Assembly (NCBI RefSeq): GCF_018135625.1
Contig: NZ_CP073078.1
Location: forward strand, 248,001-312,000
Direction of reading: 5' to 3'
DNA length: 64,000 nt
Origin: Phenylobacterium montanum
GTDB taxonomy: Bacteria; Pseudomonadota; Alphaproteobacteria; Caulobacterales; Caulobacteraceae
Shown: piece after piece, positions 47,418 to 54,983 of the stretch
Numbering within the stretch: position 1 is the stretch's first letter
Layout: the number at the start of each line of letters is the position of its first letter
Made by a program: the position numbers and the translations under genes
Notes under the pieces: model-generated
The model's database searches: none
Told to the model about the DNA's origin: nothing
What the model saw: only the letters and a program-made list of their open reading frames with translations

Positions 47418-47591
47418 TCAGAAATTGACGGCGCTGATCGCGGTGCCGGCGTTGTTCAGGGCGGTGGCGATGGTGTTGCCAAACTTGGTGATCGCCACGA
47501 CGATGGCCGAACCCAGGATAGCCAGGATCAGCACATACTCGGCGGCGGCGGCGCCGGACTCGTCTTTCAGGAAAGAAGCCATTTTCGACAT
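47418..47591 (-). CDS. Flp/Fap pilin, copy 3
   Basis: A 57-residue Flp pilin, first of the three in transcription order. The leader is MSKMASFLKDESG; the mature part AAAAEYVLILAILGSAIVV is identical to copy 1 over the helix. The end TALNNAGTAISAVNF differs from copy 1 by one residue, and VAITKFGNT replaces VAITAFGNT. Its upstream region is also shared with copy 1, which indicates a recent duplication including the promoter. Confidence 0.94.
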   Translation of the reverse strand: MSKMASFLKDESGAAAAEYVLILAILGSAIVVAITKFGNTIATALNNAGTAISAVNF

Positions 47592-48001
47592 ACTCAGTCT
47601 CCTTGAAGAACCATGATTGCGCGTGGCTCGTTGCTGAGCCGATGAAAAGGTGAGTTTCAGGGCGCCCCCCCGATCTCTGCACCTTAAGTAAATATCAGCC
47701 ATAGTTGTTGGGGTTTGTAAACGTAAATAGATGGTTAACGAATGCGGGCTTCATTGGGAAACATTTTAAGATTCAACCACCAAGCGGCTTCGTGCCAAGT
47801 TCGTGGATAATGTTAAAAAATATTAGGAAAAATGGGACCATATTGGCACACAAGCATTCGCAGGCGATACCCACCTTGGGCTGTTTGCGATCTGGGACGG
47901 CGAGCGACGACAACTGGCGAGACCGTCGTTATCCGACCTCGGAACCGTGTCACATCGCCTGAAGCGGGTAGTATTGGCGTTTGGCCCGGCGATCCGCGGC
48001 G
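47592..48001. other. pilA-3 promoter region and gap to the ABC permease
   Basis: About 410 bases. The AT-rich part 47680-47840 holds the pilin promoter with its CtrA-like box. A plus-strand frame at 47705-47962 has no SD and reads across the promoter, so I do not call it. No terminator is evident for the minus-strand permease gene. Confidence 0.5.
47724..47738 (-). promoter_or_regulatory. CtrA-type box upstream of pilA copy 3
   Basis: TTAA-N7-TTTA on the minus strand, at the same relative place and with the same mismatch as the copy 1 box, inside the shared GTTTGTAAACGTAAAT block. Confidence 0.55.
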
Positions 48002-48982
48002 TCAGGCCGAACGGCGCTTTGGGGACCGGCCGGGCGACGGGTCCAGCGTGACTGCCCGTATGGCGAGGCGGCCGGCGATGACAGTCGACAAAGCCAGGAG
48101 CGCCAGCGCGGCGAGTTCCGTCGGCGCCGGCTGGGGATGCAGCAGCAGCATGAACGGCGTGAACGGCGGCGCATAGGTCAGCCAGGCCGGCGGCGAGGCG
48201 GCGCCGATCGAGAGCAGGGCTGCGAAAAACACCGCCAGCAGGACGGCGAACATCGGCCGAGCCAGGTTCTGCGCGTCGGCGCTGTCGCGGGCGCGGGCGC
48301 CGATGGCGACGGTGGTCAGGCCATAGAAGGCGAAGGTGGCGAGGTAGATGCCAAGCGCGCGCAGCAGCAGCACCGGCTGGTCCATGCCTTTTAGGAGGCC
48401 CGAGACCATGCCGCCCGAACCGCCGAGCAGCGCGCCGAAGGCCAGGGTCGAGCCCAGCCAGGCGCCGACCACCAGCGCCGACACCCCGCCGATGCCGATC
48501 AGCTTGCCGCCGACGATCTCCGCCGGGCTCGCGGCCGCCAGCAGGCTTTCCAGCGCCTTGTTGGCCCGCTCGCGCACCGTGGCCTGCAGCAGCATGCCCA
48601 GCGACCCGGCCAGGGTCATCCACAGCATCATCACCAGCACGAAGCGGGAGATCGCGCCGGCGTCGAGGGGCTTGGCCGCCGGTTGCGGCGCCAGCCGGAT
48701 CGGGCCTCGGATGCGGGTGTCGCGCCTGAGTATGTCGAGCAGCTGGTTGCGCGCCTGGGCGGCCATGGGGAAGCCGTCGGTGAAACGGGCCTCGACCACG
48801 CCGTCCGGGGCGCGGGACAGGGTCAGGGTCTGGGAAGCGGCGGGGGGCGCCGGCTTGTGCGCCAGCGCCATCATGCCTACGCCCATGATTAGCGGCCCGA
48901 CCGCGAGCGCGATCCAGAAGCTGGCCGTGGCCACATAGGCGCGGAATTCGCGGCCCGCGATCAACCAGGCGGCGGAGGTCAT
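48002..48982 (-). CDS. ABC-2 type transporter permease
   Basis: A 326-residue membrane protein with an N-terminal helix, a periplasmic loop (about 50-110) and five further helices, the NatB/ABC-2 layout: EFRAYVATASFWIALAVGPLI, MLWMTLAGSLGMLLQATVRE and the conserved ERANKALESLLAAASPAEIVGGKLIG. Its ATG overlaps the stop of the ATPase gene (ATGA). Together they form a small exporter; the cargo is unknown. Confidence 0.87.
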   Translation of the reverse strand: MTSAAWLIAGREFRAYVATASFWIALAVGPLIMGVGMMALAHKPAPPAASQTLTLSRAPDGVVEARFTDGFPMAAQARNQLLDILRRDTRIRGPIRLAPQPAAKPLDAGAISRFVLVMMLWMTLAGSLGMLLQATVRERANKALESLLAAASPAEIVGGKLIGIGGVSALVVGAWLGSTLAFGALLGGSGGMVSGLLKGMDQPVLLLRALGIYLATFAFYGLTTVAIGARARDSADAQNLARPMFAVLLAVFFAALLSIGAASPPAWLTYAPPFTPFMLLLHPQPAPTELAALALLALSTVIAGRLAIRAVTLDPSPGRSPKRRSA

Positions 48983-49947
48983 GCGGCGCGGCTCCGGGGC
49001 ACCTCGGCTTGCGCCTGAGGGGCGGCGAGGTCCCAGAAGGCGCTCTCCAGGTCGGGCTTGATCGGCTCGAAGGCGAAGATTGGCACGGCGTATTCGGCCA
49101 GGGCGCGCATCAGGGCGGGGTGGGTGACCTGCCGGGGCATGGTGACCCGCCAGCGCGCGGCCTCGCCCATGCCGGCGGACATGGGCCGCACATCGCCGCC
49201 GATGGCGGCGGCGGCGGCGAACAGGGCGGCCTCGTCCGAGGTGACGATCACCGCGCCGTGCGAGGCCTGGCCTGCAGCTTCGTTCAGGGGGCCCTCGAAC
49301 ACGGTGCGGCCGCCGGCCAGGATCACCACCTGGTCGCTGAGGCGCTCGGCGGCGGCCATGGAGTGGGTGGAGAACAGGATCGCCCCGCCGCCCGCGCGGA
49401 ATTCGGCCAGCAGGGACAGGACATCGCTCTGGCCCACAGGGTCCAGGCCGGAGAGTGGCTCGTCCAGGATCAGCAGGTCCGGGCCGTGGGCCAGGGCGCA
49501 GAGAATCTGCACGCGCTGGGCGTTGCCCTTGGACAGTTCGCCGATGCGGGCCCGGCGCCGGTGGCCAAGGCCGATCCGCTCAAGGAGCCGGTCGGCGGCC
49601 TTCAGGGCCTCGCGCCGGCCCAGGCCCTTCAGGCGCGCGTGGAAGGCGATGGCGTCGCGGGCCCGATCGCGGGGCGACAGGCCGCGCTCCTCCGGGAGGA
49701 AGCCGACCCGGCGGCGGGCCTCCTTGTCGGCCGGGGCGCCGAACAGGCGGATATCGCCGGCGTCGGGGCTGAGCAGGCCGAGCACGCAGCGCAGGGTGGT
49801 GCTCTTGCCGGCGCCGTTGACGCCGATGAAGCCGGTGACCTCGCCGCGGCGCACGCTCATGCGAACATCGTCGACGCCGCCGCCGCTGGGATAGCGCTTG
49901 GCGAGTCCCGTCACGGTCAGGGCGTCGGTGGGATTGGCGCAGTGCAT
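48979..49947 (-). CDS. ABC transporter ATP-binding protein (NatA-like)
   Basis: About 322 residues. Walker A is GVNGAGKSTTLRCVLGL. The signature motif is the variant ELSKGNAQRVQ, Walker B is LLILDEPLSGLDPVGQ and the switch histidine is in ILFSTHSMAAAERL. After the ATPase domain come about 90 residues typical of NatA/CcmA-type exporters. The ATG at 49947 gives MHCANPTDALTVTGLAKRYP; an ATG at 49980 would add 11 residues. It is cotranscribed with the permease. Confidence 0.9.
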   Translation of the reverse strand: MHCANPTDALTVTGLAKRYPSGGGVDDVRMSVRRGEVTGFIGVNGAGKSTTLRCVLGLLSPDAGDIRLFGAPADKEARRRVGFLPEERGLSPRDRARDAIAFHARLKGLGRREALKAADRLLERIGLGHRRRARIGELSKGNAQRVQILCALAHGPDLLILDEPLSGLDPVGQSDVLSLLAEFRAGGGAILFSTHSMAAAERLSDQVVILAGGRTVFEGPLNEAAGQASHGAVIVTSDEAALFAAAAAIGGDVRPMSAGMGEAARWRVTMPRQVTHPALMRALAEYAVPIFAFEPIKPDLESAFWDLAAPQAQAEVPRSRAA

Positions 49948-50071
49948 GACCCCATTTCTACATGGTTCGGTTGCGGTCATGTTAACGACGACCAATAGAG
50001 ATGGGTTCAATACATCGTTTACCAAGAATAACGTTCGCGATACTCTTTCGGTGCTCGCTTCTTTGTTAAGG

Positions 50072-50086
50072 TTAACGATCTGTTAA
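50072..50086 (+). promoter_or_regulatory. Perfect CtrA-consensus box
   Basis: TTAACGATCTGTTAA matches TTAA-N7-TTAA exactly. It lies in an AT-rich divergent promoter region, 57 bases before the small membrane protein gene and about 125 bases from the ABC gene start. Confidence 0.6.
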
Positions 50087-50143
50087 AATAGATAGACACG
50101 GCCCGAGTCTCAGTATACCTTGTAATAAAAGACGAGGGCTTTC

Positions 50144-50356
50144 ATGCATCGGCTCGCTCGAATAGCGCCCTTTTTCCTGATCGGCCCAGTCAGCGGGCCC
50201 TTGCTCGCCGGCGTGGTTTTTAACCTTCGCGGCGGCCGGCCGGTGCTGGCGGGCCTCTATGCGATCGCCCTGGCGCAATACACCGTCCTGCTGCCGGCCC
50301 TGGTCGGCAAGTACGGCGCCGCCCTGATGGTCAAGTATGGGCTGCCGCTGATCTGA
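50144..50356 (+). CDS. 70-residue membrane protein of unknown function
   Basis: A small protein with two hydrophobic segments: IAPFFLIGPVSGPLLAGVVF and a second around LAGLYAIALAQYTVLLPALVG, ending VKYGLPLI. GAGGG lies 6 bases before the ATG. A perfect CtrA-type box upstream suggests cell-cycle control. I do not recognise a family. It could be a polar, pilus-linked or flagellum-linked small membrane protein, but that is a guess from promoter and neighbourhood only. Confidence 0.65.
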   Translation: MHRLARIAPFFLIGPVSGPLLAGVVFNLRGGRPVLAGLYAIALAQYTVLLPALVGKYGAALMVKYGLPLI

Positions 50357-50409
50357 GCGGATCGGCGTCGAAACAGGGCCTTCGCCGCATCAGTGCGGTT
50401 CCGTATTTC

Positions 50410-51690
50410 TCAGAAAATCGCCGGCGCGCCGGCCAGGTAGAGCCGGATCACCGCATAGCCGGCTGACGAGGCGACGAGATAGATCGCCAGCCCGGCCGTG
50501 ACGACCCGGCGAACTGGCCCGGGGCCGGCCCAGGACCACATCAGCGCCAGCGCCAGGGCGAAGCCGGGCCAGAGACCGTAGTAGTAGCGGGGCTGGGCGA
50601 GGTCGAGAAAGCCGTGCTGGACGAGCGACATCCAGCCGAACCAGAACTGCAGCGCCACAGTGGGGACAAGCGCCAGGACCGCCGCGGCGGCGACGCGCCA
50701 GGCGGCCGCCTCGGGCTCCGGCCGCCGCTCGCGGAGCGCCAGCGCTGCGGCCGCGGCGCCCAGCAGCAGCACAGCGTAGAGGGCGATGGTCAGCAGCGTC
50801 GGCGTCGGTCCAGTGGCCGACCAGCCGTCGACCATCTGGCGCAGGAATGTCAGGCCATAGGCCGCAAGGCCGATCGGCGTGCGCTGGCTGGGCGGAACCG
50901 CGCGCGCCTCGGAAAAATAGACGAACCCGCCGTAGCGCACGAGGTTGACCAGGCTCGGCAGGGCGCCGATCGCCCCGCCGGCGATTACCGTGGCGTAGGC
51001 GTAAAGCGGCGGCGGGCTGGAGCGGTCCTTGAGCCGCAGGGCTTCGGCGAACGCGAAGGTGAAGCCGACCATCAGGGCCGTGGTCAGCTTGGACCAGCCG
51101 GCCAGGGCGAGGCCGGCGCCCAGGACGGCTGCATCGACCAGGCGCCCGCGCAGATGAAAGTCGGCAAGGCCCAGGAAGGCGAGGCCGGTGGCGACCAGGG
51201 CGGCGTTGTCGTCGTTGATGATGCCGCTGATCAGGCCCAGCTTGGGGAACAGCACCAGGAACAGGGCGAACACGGCCCGCGGCCGCCAGCCGCGCAGCAG
51301 GCGAAAGCCGCCCGCCAGCATCAGGGCCACCCCGACCGTCGAAATCGCCACATCGGCGATGCGCAAGGCGATGAACGAGCCGCCGGACAGCCGGTCGATC
51401 GGGGCCATCAGCAGGTAGTAGGGGGAGGGGTGGGGCAGGTAGTTGGGCTGGGCGCCCCAGCACAGGCAGCCAGGGTCGAGGGTCCGCAGGGCCTCATAGT
51501 GCGGGAACAGGCTGGGCTGCGCCTCCATGGCGCGGACGAAGGACAGGTGCTGGATCTCGTCCAGGCTCTGCGGAAAATGGGCGAACCAGACGATCAGGCC
51601 GGCGCCCAGCACATGGAAGGCGAGGGCGGCGGCGGCGATGGCCAGGGCGCGCGCCCGTTCGCTACGCATCCAACCATGCCCGGAACCCAT
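50410..51690 (-). CDS. GT-C-like polytopic membrane protein (putative glycosyltransferase)
   Basis: A 426-residue protein with about 11 helices. The first loop carries FAHFPQSLDEIQHLSFVRAM, with an acidic pair placed like the catalytic Asp/Glu of GT-C glycosyltransferases (PMT/GT39, DUF2142-like). Later comes KLGLISGIINDDNAALVATG, with a further Asp pair. GT-C enzymes use polyprenyl-phosphate sugars. Its short gap to the TadE-like gene (9 bases) suggests cotranscription with the pilus-like genes, perhaps to glycosylate one. ATG at 51669 is an alternative start. Confidence 0.65.
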   Translation of the reverse strand: MGSGHGWMRSERARALAIAAAALAFHVLGAGLIVWFAHFPQSLDEIQHLSFVRAMEAQPSLFPHYEALRTLDPGCLCWGAQPNYLPHPSPYYLLMAPIDRLSGGSFIALRIADVAISTVGVALMLAGGFRLLRGWRPRAVFALFLVLFPKLGLISGIINDDNAALVATGLAFLGLADFHLRGRLVDAAVLGAGLALAGWSKLTTALMVGFTFAFAEALRLKDRSSPPPLYAYATVIAGGAIGALPSLVNLVRYGGFVYFSEARAVPPSQRTPIGLAAYGLTFLRQMVDGWSATGPTPTLLTIALYAVLLLGAAAAALALRERRPEPEAAAWRVAAAAVLALVPTVALQFWFGWMSLVQHGFLDLAQPRYYYGLWPGFALALALMWSWAGPGPVRRVVTAGLAIYLVASSAGYAVIRLYLAGAPAIF

Positions 51691-51699
51691 GGCGCGCGG

Positions 51700-52083
51700 T
51701 CAGCCCAGCGGCTGGCAGGCGGTGGCGTGGAGGGTCAAGGTGAAGCCGACTAGGCCGGTGGTGAAGTGATAGGGGGCCGAGGCGACGACCTGGTTGCCGC
51801 AGCTTTGTCCTGAGTTCAACTGGAAGCTCGCCGACCCGGTCGGCCCTTTGTAGGGGAAGGCGGCGATGTAGGTGCCGGTGCACTTGGTGGGCTGCACGGT
51901 GGCGCAGCGCGCGGCGGTGGCGGCGGCGTATTGCAGGGTCGCTTCGGCGTACATCATCACGCTGATGTTGATCACGCCGAAGGTGACCAGCACCAGGGCC
52001 GGCACGATCAGGGCGAACTCGACCGCCGAGGCGCCGTTTTCGCCGGGGAGCAGGCGGGAAAGGCGAGCGATCAGGCGCTTCAT
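51700..52083 (-). CDS. TadE-like pseudopilin
   Basis: A 127-residue protein with the TadE start RLLPGENGASAVEFALIVPALVLVTFGVI: basic leader, Gly, then Ala-Val-Glu-Phe and a hydrophobic helix, a form processed by the prepilin peptidase. The periplasmic part has four cysteines (ARCATVQPTKC, GQSCGNQ, ATACQPLG) that may pair. It overlaps the next upstream TadE-like gene by 4 bases. TadE pseudopilins are needed for Flp pilus function. Confidence 0.87.
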   Translation of the reverse strand: MKRLIARLSRLLPGENGASAVEFALIVPALVLVTFGVINISVMMYAEATLQYAAATAARCATVQPTKCTGTYIAAFPYKGPTGSASFQLNSGQSCGNQVVASAPYHFTTGLVGFTLTLHATACQPLG

Positions 52084-52658
52084 TTGTCGAGCCTCAGCCA
52101 GGCGGTCTGGGTGATGGTCTTGGGCAGGAACGAGGTCACGGTCGCGTTGGGGAAGAAGGAGGTGAAAGGATAGCTTGCCGTCGCCTGAACATATTCGCCG
52201 GGAACAGTGATACTGCCAGCGATAACGCTAGAGCAGTTGCCTGGCCCCTGCGGCGCCGTTGTGGCGTTGCCATCAGTTGTGGCGACATGGACCAGGGCTC
52301 CCGAACCATTGGAGCAGTAATAGCTGTCGATGATTGCACTCGCCCCCAATGAGACATTCGTCCCCAGCGAACCGCTCTGGGCAGCGGTCTTCATCACCGT
52401 GTAAACGCCGGAGCAACTGGCCAGTGGCAGAGCGGTGCTGGCGGAGCTCTGGTTGCAAAGGTGCCAAGCAGCCTGAACCGCAGCCTCAGCCGCAGACGCC
52501 ACCTGCATCCGCTTGACGCCGTACATGCCGAGGTCAACCACATTCGCGGTCGGAATGCTGAGCAGGCCCATCCACAGCACGAACTCTGCGGCTGCCGCCC
52601 CCCGGGTTTCGCCAAGGAAGCGCGGCGCCAGACAGGAGAGGCGAAGGTTACGCATCAT
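52080..52658 (-). CDS. TadE/TadF-like pseudopilin, second copy
   Basis: A 192-residue protein with RFLGETRGAAAAEFVLWMGLLSIPTANVVDLG, a TadE-type leader and helix with the conserved Glu-Phe, followed by a longer Ser/Thr/Asn-rich periplasmic domain holding cysteines (LCNQSS, LASCSGVY, YYCSNGSG, GNCSSV). The stretch near 52200-52460 is less GC-rich than the neighbours. The ATG at 52658 overlaps the TadG-like stop. Probably a minor pilin component. Confidence 0.82.
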   Translation of the reverse strand: MMRNLRLSCLAPRFLGETRGAAAAEFVLWMGLLSIPTANVVDLGMYGVKRMQVASAAEAAVQAAWHLCNQSSASTALPLASCSGVYTVMKTAAQSGSLGTNVSLGASAIIDSYYCSNGSGALVHVATTDGNATTAPQGPGNCSSVIAGSITVPGEYVQATASYPFTSFFPNATVTSFLPKTITQTAWLRLDK

Positions 52659-54046
52659 TGAACTAGCGCCTGCCTGACCAGAACCGAGTCCGGGGACGGT
52701 ATCAGCCCGGAGACGCCAGCGCGATCGCACTGGCTGGTAGGATTGGCGAAAATCGAACCGGTGCCGCTGGTCGTAAAGTTGCTCGCAACGACGGAAAGGC
52801 AGGCGTAGCCTCCGCCCGCGATCACGGAAGATTTAGTTTCGTGATTGATGGCCCCCTGGAAAGTCAGGTTTGTATAGGGGGCATAGACCAGTCCAGTTAT
52901 GTCGAAGGTCGGCGAATTACCCGAATAGACCTGATTTGTCGGGGACGTCATAGCCGGATCCTGGTAGATGGCGAATCCAGACCACGCGCCGGACGATGGC
53001 GCTCCATAATCGATGGTGCCGTTTCCGGTGATAAAGCCAGGCGCGCCGCCTGCTGTCCCCGTAAAGACTATGGTTAAGCCCGAATTGGCGACAGTGAAGT
53101 TCCCGTTCAGCACCAAGTTCCCATTATTGATGACCAGAACCGTACCTGGCGTGTTCGTTGTCGCCTTCGTCCCCGCTGAACCTGCGGGGATGGTGAAGTT
53201 CCCGGTTATGGTGACACATTGAGCGGTTGACCAATTGAGAGTTGTGCCGTCCGCAGATGGGGAGCTAATAGCGGTGCAGTTCTTTAGCGGGTTGTTCTTC
53301 AATTGAGATGTGAAGGGGTCGGTGAAGGTGCCAGCGCCAGTGATTTGCTTGGTTCCGCAATTCTTATCGGTCGTGCTAACGGTAATCGTATCTCCAAAGC
53401 CACCATTGTGTCCGTTGCACGTGGCCGATCCGTTTGAATAGAGGACGCATCCGCCCGCATCGAAATTAGCGCTGCCGTTCAGTTGAAAGCTTGAGTTGTT
53501 CCCATGAGCTGGCTGGGTATTGGCTGTCGCTAGCATGCATGGGTCGAGTGGTGTGGCGTAGCTGGCCATGGCGGTGACGACGATCTTTTCCGCCGGCGCG
53601 CCCGAGATGCTGCCGCCATTGCCCTTGTAGCCAACGATGTTGACCAGCGAGATCGGCACCAGCTTGGTGATGGTCACCTGATAACAGTTGGTGGCGGTCG
53701 AGGGGGACGGACAAGTCTGGTTGTCCGCCGCCGTCACCGTGGTGTTGTACGAGCCATTGGGGAAGTTGTAGCGGGCCGCGACCGCCTTGGCCTCGTCCGA
53801 GAAGCTTGGGGTCTTGTAGTCGGTGTAGCAGGCCGCCGACGGGTCGCAGCCGTTGGAGGCCGCCGCCAGCACAGCCGCATCGGCCGCCGTCTGGGCCGCG
53901 CGCTTGATCAGGAACCAGCTGGACGCCTCTGCGCCGATAGACATGGCGCCGATCAGCGGGATCAGCATAAGGGCCAAAAGGGGGCTGACGCTGCCGCGGC
54001 GATTGCGGAGCAGCGCGATCACGGGATGCAGCCACGATCTACGCAT
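52655..54046 (-). CDS. TadG-like protein with Asn/Gly/Thr-rich C-terminal region
   Basis: About 463 residues. The N terminus (LLRNRRGSVSPLLALMLIPLIGAMSIGAEASSW) is the Tad/TadG domain with its membrane helix, followed by IKRAAQTAADAAVLAAASNG. From about residue 180 to the end the protein becomes rich in Asn, Gly, Thr and Ser (FQLNGSANFDAGGC, VINNGNLVLNGNFTV), which suggests a beta-solenoid. Its DNA (52660-53520) is visibly AT-richer. AGGA is 8 bases before the ATG at 54046. It is the first gene of a TadG-TadE-TadE-GT-C group apart from the main cluster. Confidence 0.82.
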   Translation of the reverse strand: MRRSWLHPVIALLRNRRGSVSPLLALMLIPLIGAMSIGAEASSWFLIKRAAQTAADAAVLAAASNGCDPSAACYTDYKTPSFSDEAKAVAARYNFPNGSYNTTVTAADNQTCPSPSTATNCYQVTITKLVPISLVNIVGYKGNGGSISGAPAEKIVVTAMASYATPLDPCMLATANTQPAHGNNSSFQLNGSANFDAGGCVLYSNGSATCNGHNGGFGDTITVSTTDKNCGTKQITGAGTFTDPFTSQLKNNPLKNCTAISSPSADGTTLNWSTAQCVTITGNFTIPAGSAGTKATTNTPGTVLVINNGNLVLNGNFTVANSGLTIVFTGTAGGAPGFITGNGTIDYGAPSSGAWSGFAIYQDPAMTSPTNQVYSGNSPTFDITGLVYAPYTNLTFQGAINHETKSSVIAGGGYACLSVVASNFTTSGTGSIFANPTSQCDRAGVSGLIPSPDSVLVRQALVQ

Positions 54047-54266
54047 CGGCTTCGTCCTTCTTCCTTCGCTCGGCCTGTCATGCTGTCTCGACAGGCCAAG
54101 GCGCGATTGCGCCAAGACTTTGGCGTCTATAGCACAATCGCCAGTACGTTAAAAACTATCGCGCCAGAGATGATGGTGTATCAACCCAAGTCTACTCTCG
54201 CGTGGATATTTCTTAACTAGCTATAATTTCGCCGGACGCCCCTTTGGGCCACGGCGAAGACCTCTC

Positions 54267-54959
54267 CTACTCGCACTTCAGCCTGTAGCCCTGGCCGGCT
54301 TCGGCGATCAGGAAGCGGGGCGCGGACTGGTCCGGCTCGATCTTCTGGCGGACCTGCCAGGCCAGCACCCGCAGGTTCATGTAGTCGGCCTCGCCGGACC
54401 GGCCCCAGATGGCCTGGATGATCTCGTCGTGCGGAACGATGGAGCCGCCGGCGTCGGCCAGCAGTTGCAGAAGCTCCGTCTCCTTGCGCGACAACCGCAC
54501 AGGCTGGCCATCGATGATGGCCCGGCGCGTATCGAAATCGATCACCAGGCCTCGCTTGGGCGTATCGGTCGCATCGGCGCTCTTGCAGCGCCGCGGTGGG
54601 CGCAGGGCCACGCGGATCCGCGCCAGCAGCTCGCCGGTGTCGAAGGGCTTGCCCACATAGTCGTTGGCCCCGAGGTCCAGGGCGCTGATCTTTTCCCGTT
54701 CCGAGGCGCGGGCCGAGATCACCAGGATCGGGGCCGAGGAGATCGCCCGGGCTTCCTGGATCACCTCCTTGCCGTCCATGTCCGGCAGGCCCAGGTCAAG
54801 CAGCACCACGCCGAACTCGCCCTTGATCAGCTGCTCCAGGGCGCCCATCCCGTTCTTGGCGGTGGCGACCTCGTAGCCGGCTTGCACCAGGGTCGATTGC
54901 AGCATCCGCAGCAGCTGCTCTTCGTCTTCTACGATGAGGATTTTATTGACGTTTTGCAT
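54267..54959 (-). CDS. KdpE-like response regulator
   Basis: A 230-residue OmpR/PhoB-type regulator. The receiver shows ILIVEDEEQLLRML, the phospho-Asp in GVVLLDLGLPDMDG, ISARASE and the Lys in DYVGKPFDTGEL. The winged-helix domain has RLSRKETELLQLLADAGGSIVPHD and MNLRVLAWQVRQKIEPD, close to KdpE. It lies 24 bases after the kinase gene. No kdpFABC potassium pump is in the window, so the target is open. Confidence 0.88.
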   Translation of the reverse strand: MQNVNKILIVEDEEQLLRMLQSTLVQAGYEVATAKNGMGALEQLIKGEFGVVLLDLGLPDMDGKEVIQEARAISSAPILVISARASEREKISALDLGANDYVGKPFDTGELLARIRVALRPPRRCKSADATDTPKRGLVIDFDTRRAIIDGQPVRLSRKETELLQLLADAGGSIVPHDEIIQAIWGRSGEADYMNLRVLAWQVRQKIEPDQSAPRFLIAEAGQGYRLKCE

Positions 54960-54983
54960 GGTTTTCTTATGGCTTGTGTCAAA

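Noticed and set aside
47705-47962. 85-codon plus-strand frame upstream of pilin copy 3
   Set aside because: It runs through the pilin promoter, has no SD and looks like translated AT-rich regulatory DNA.
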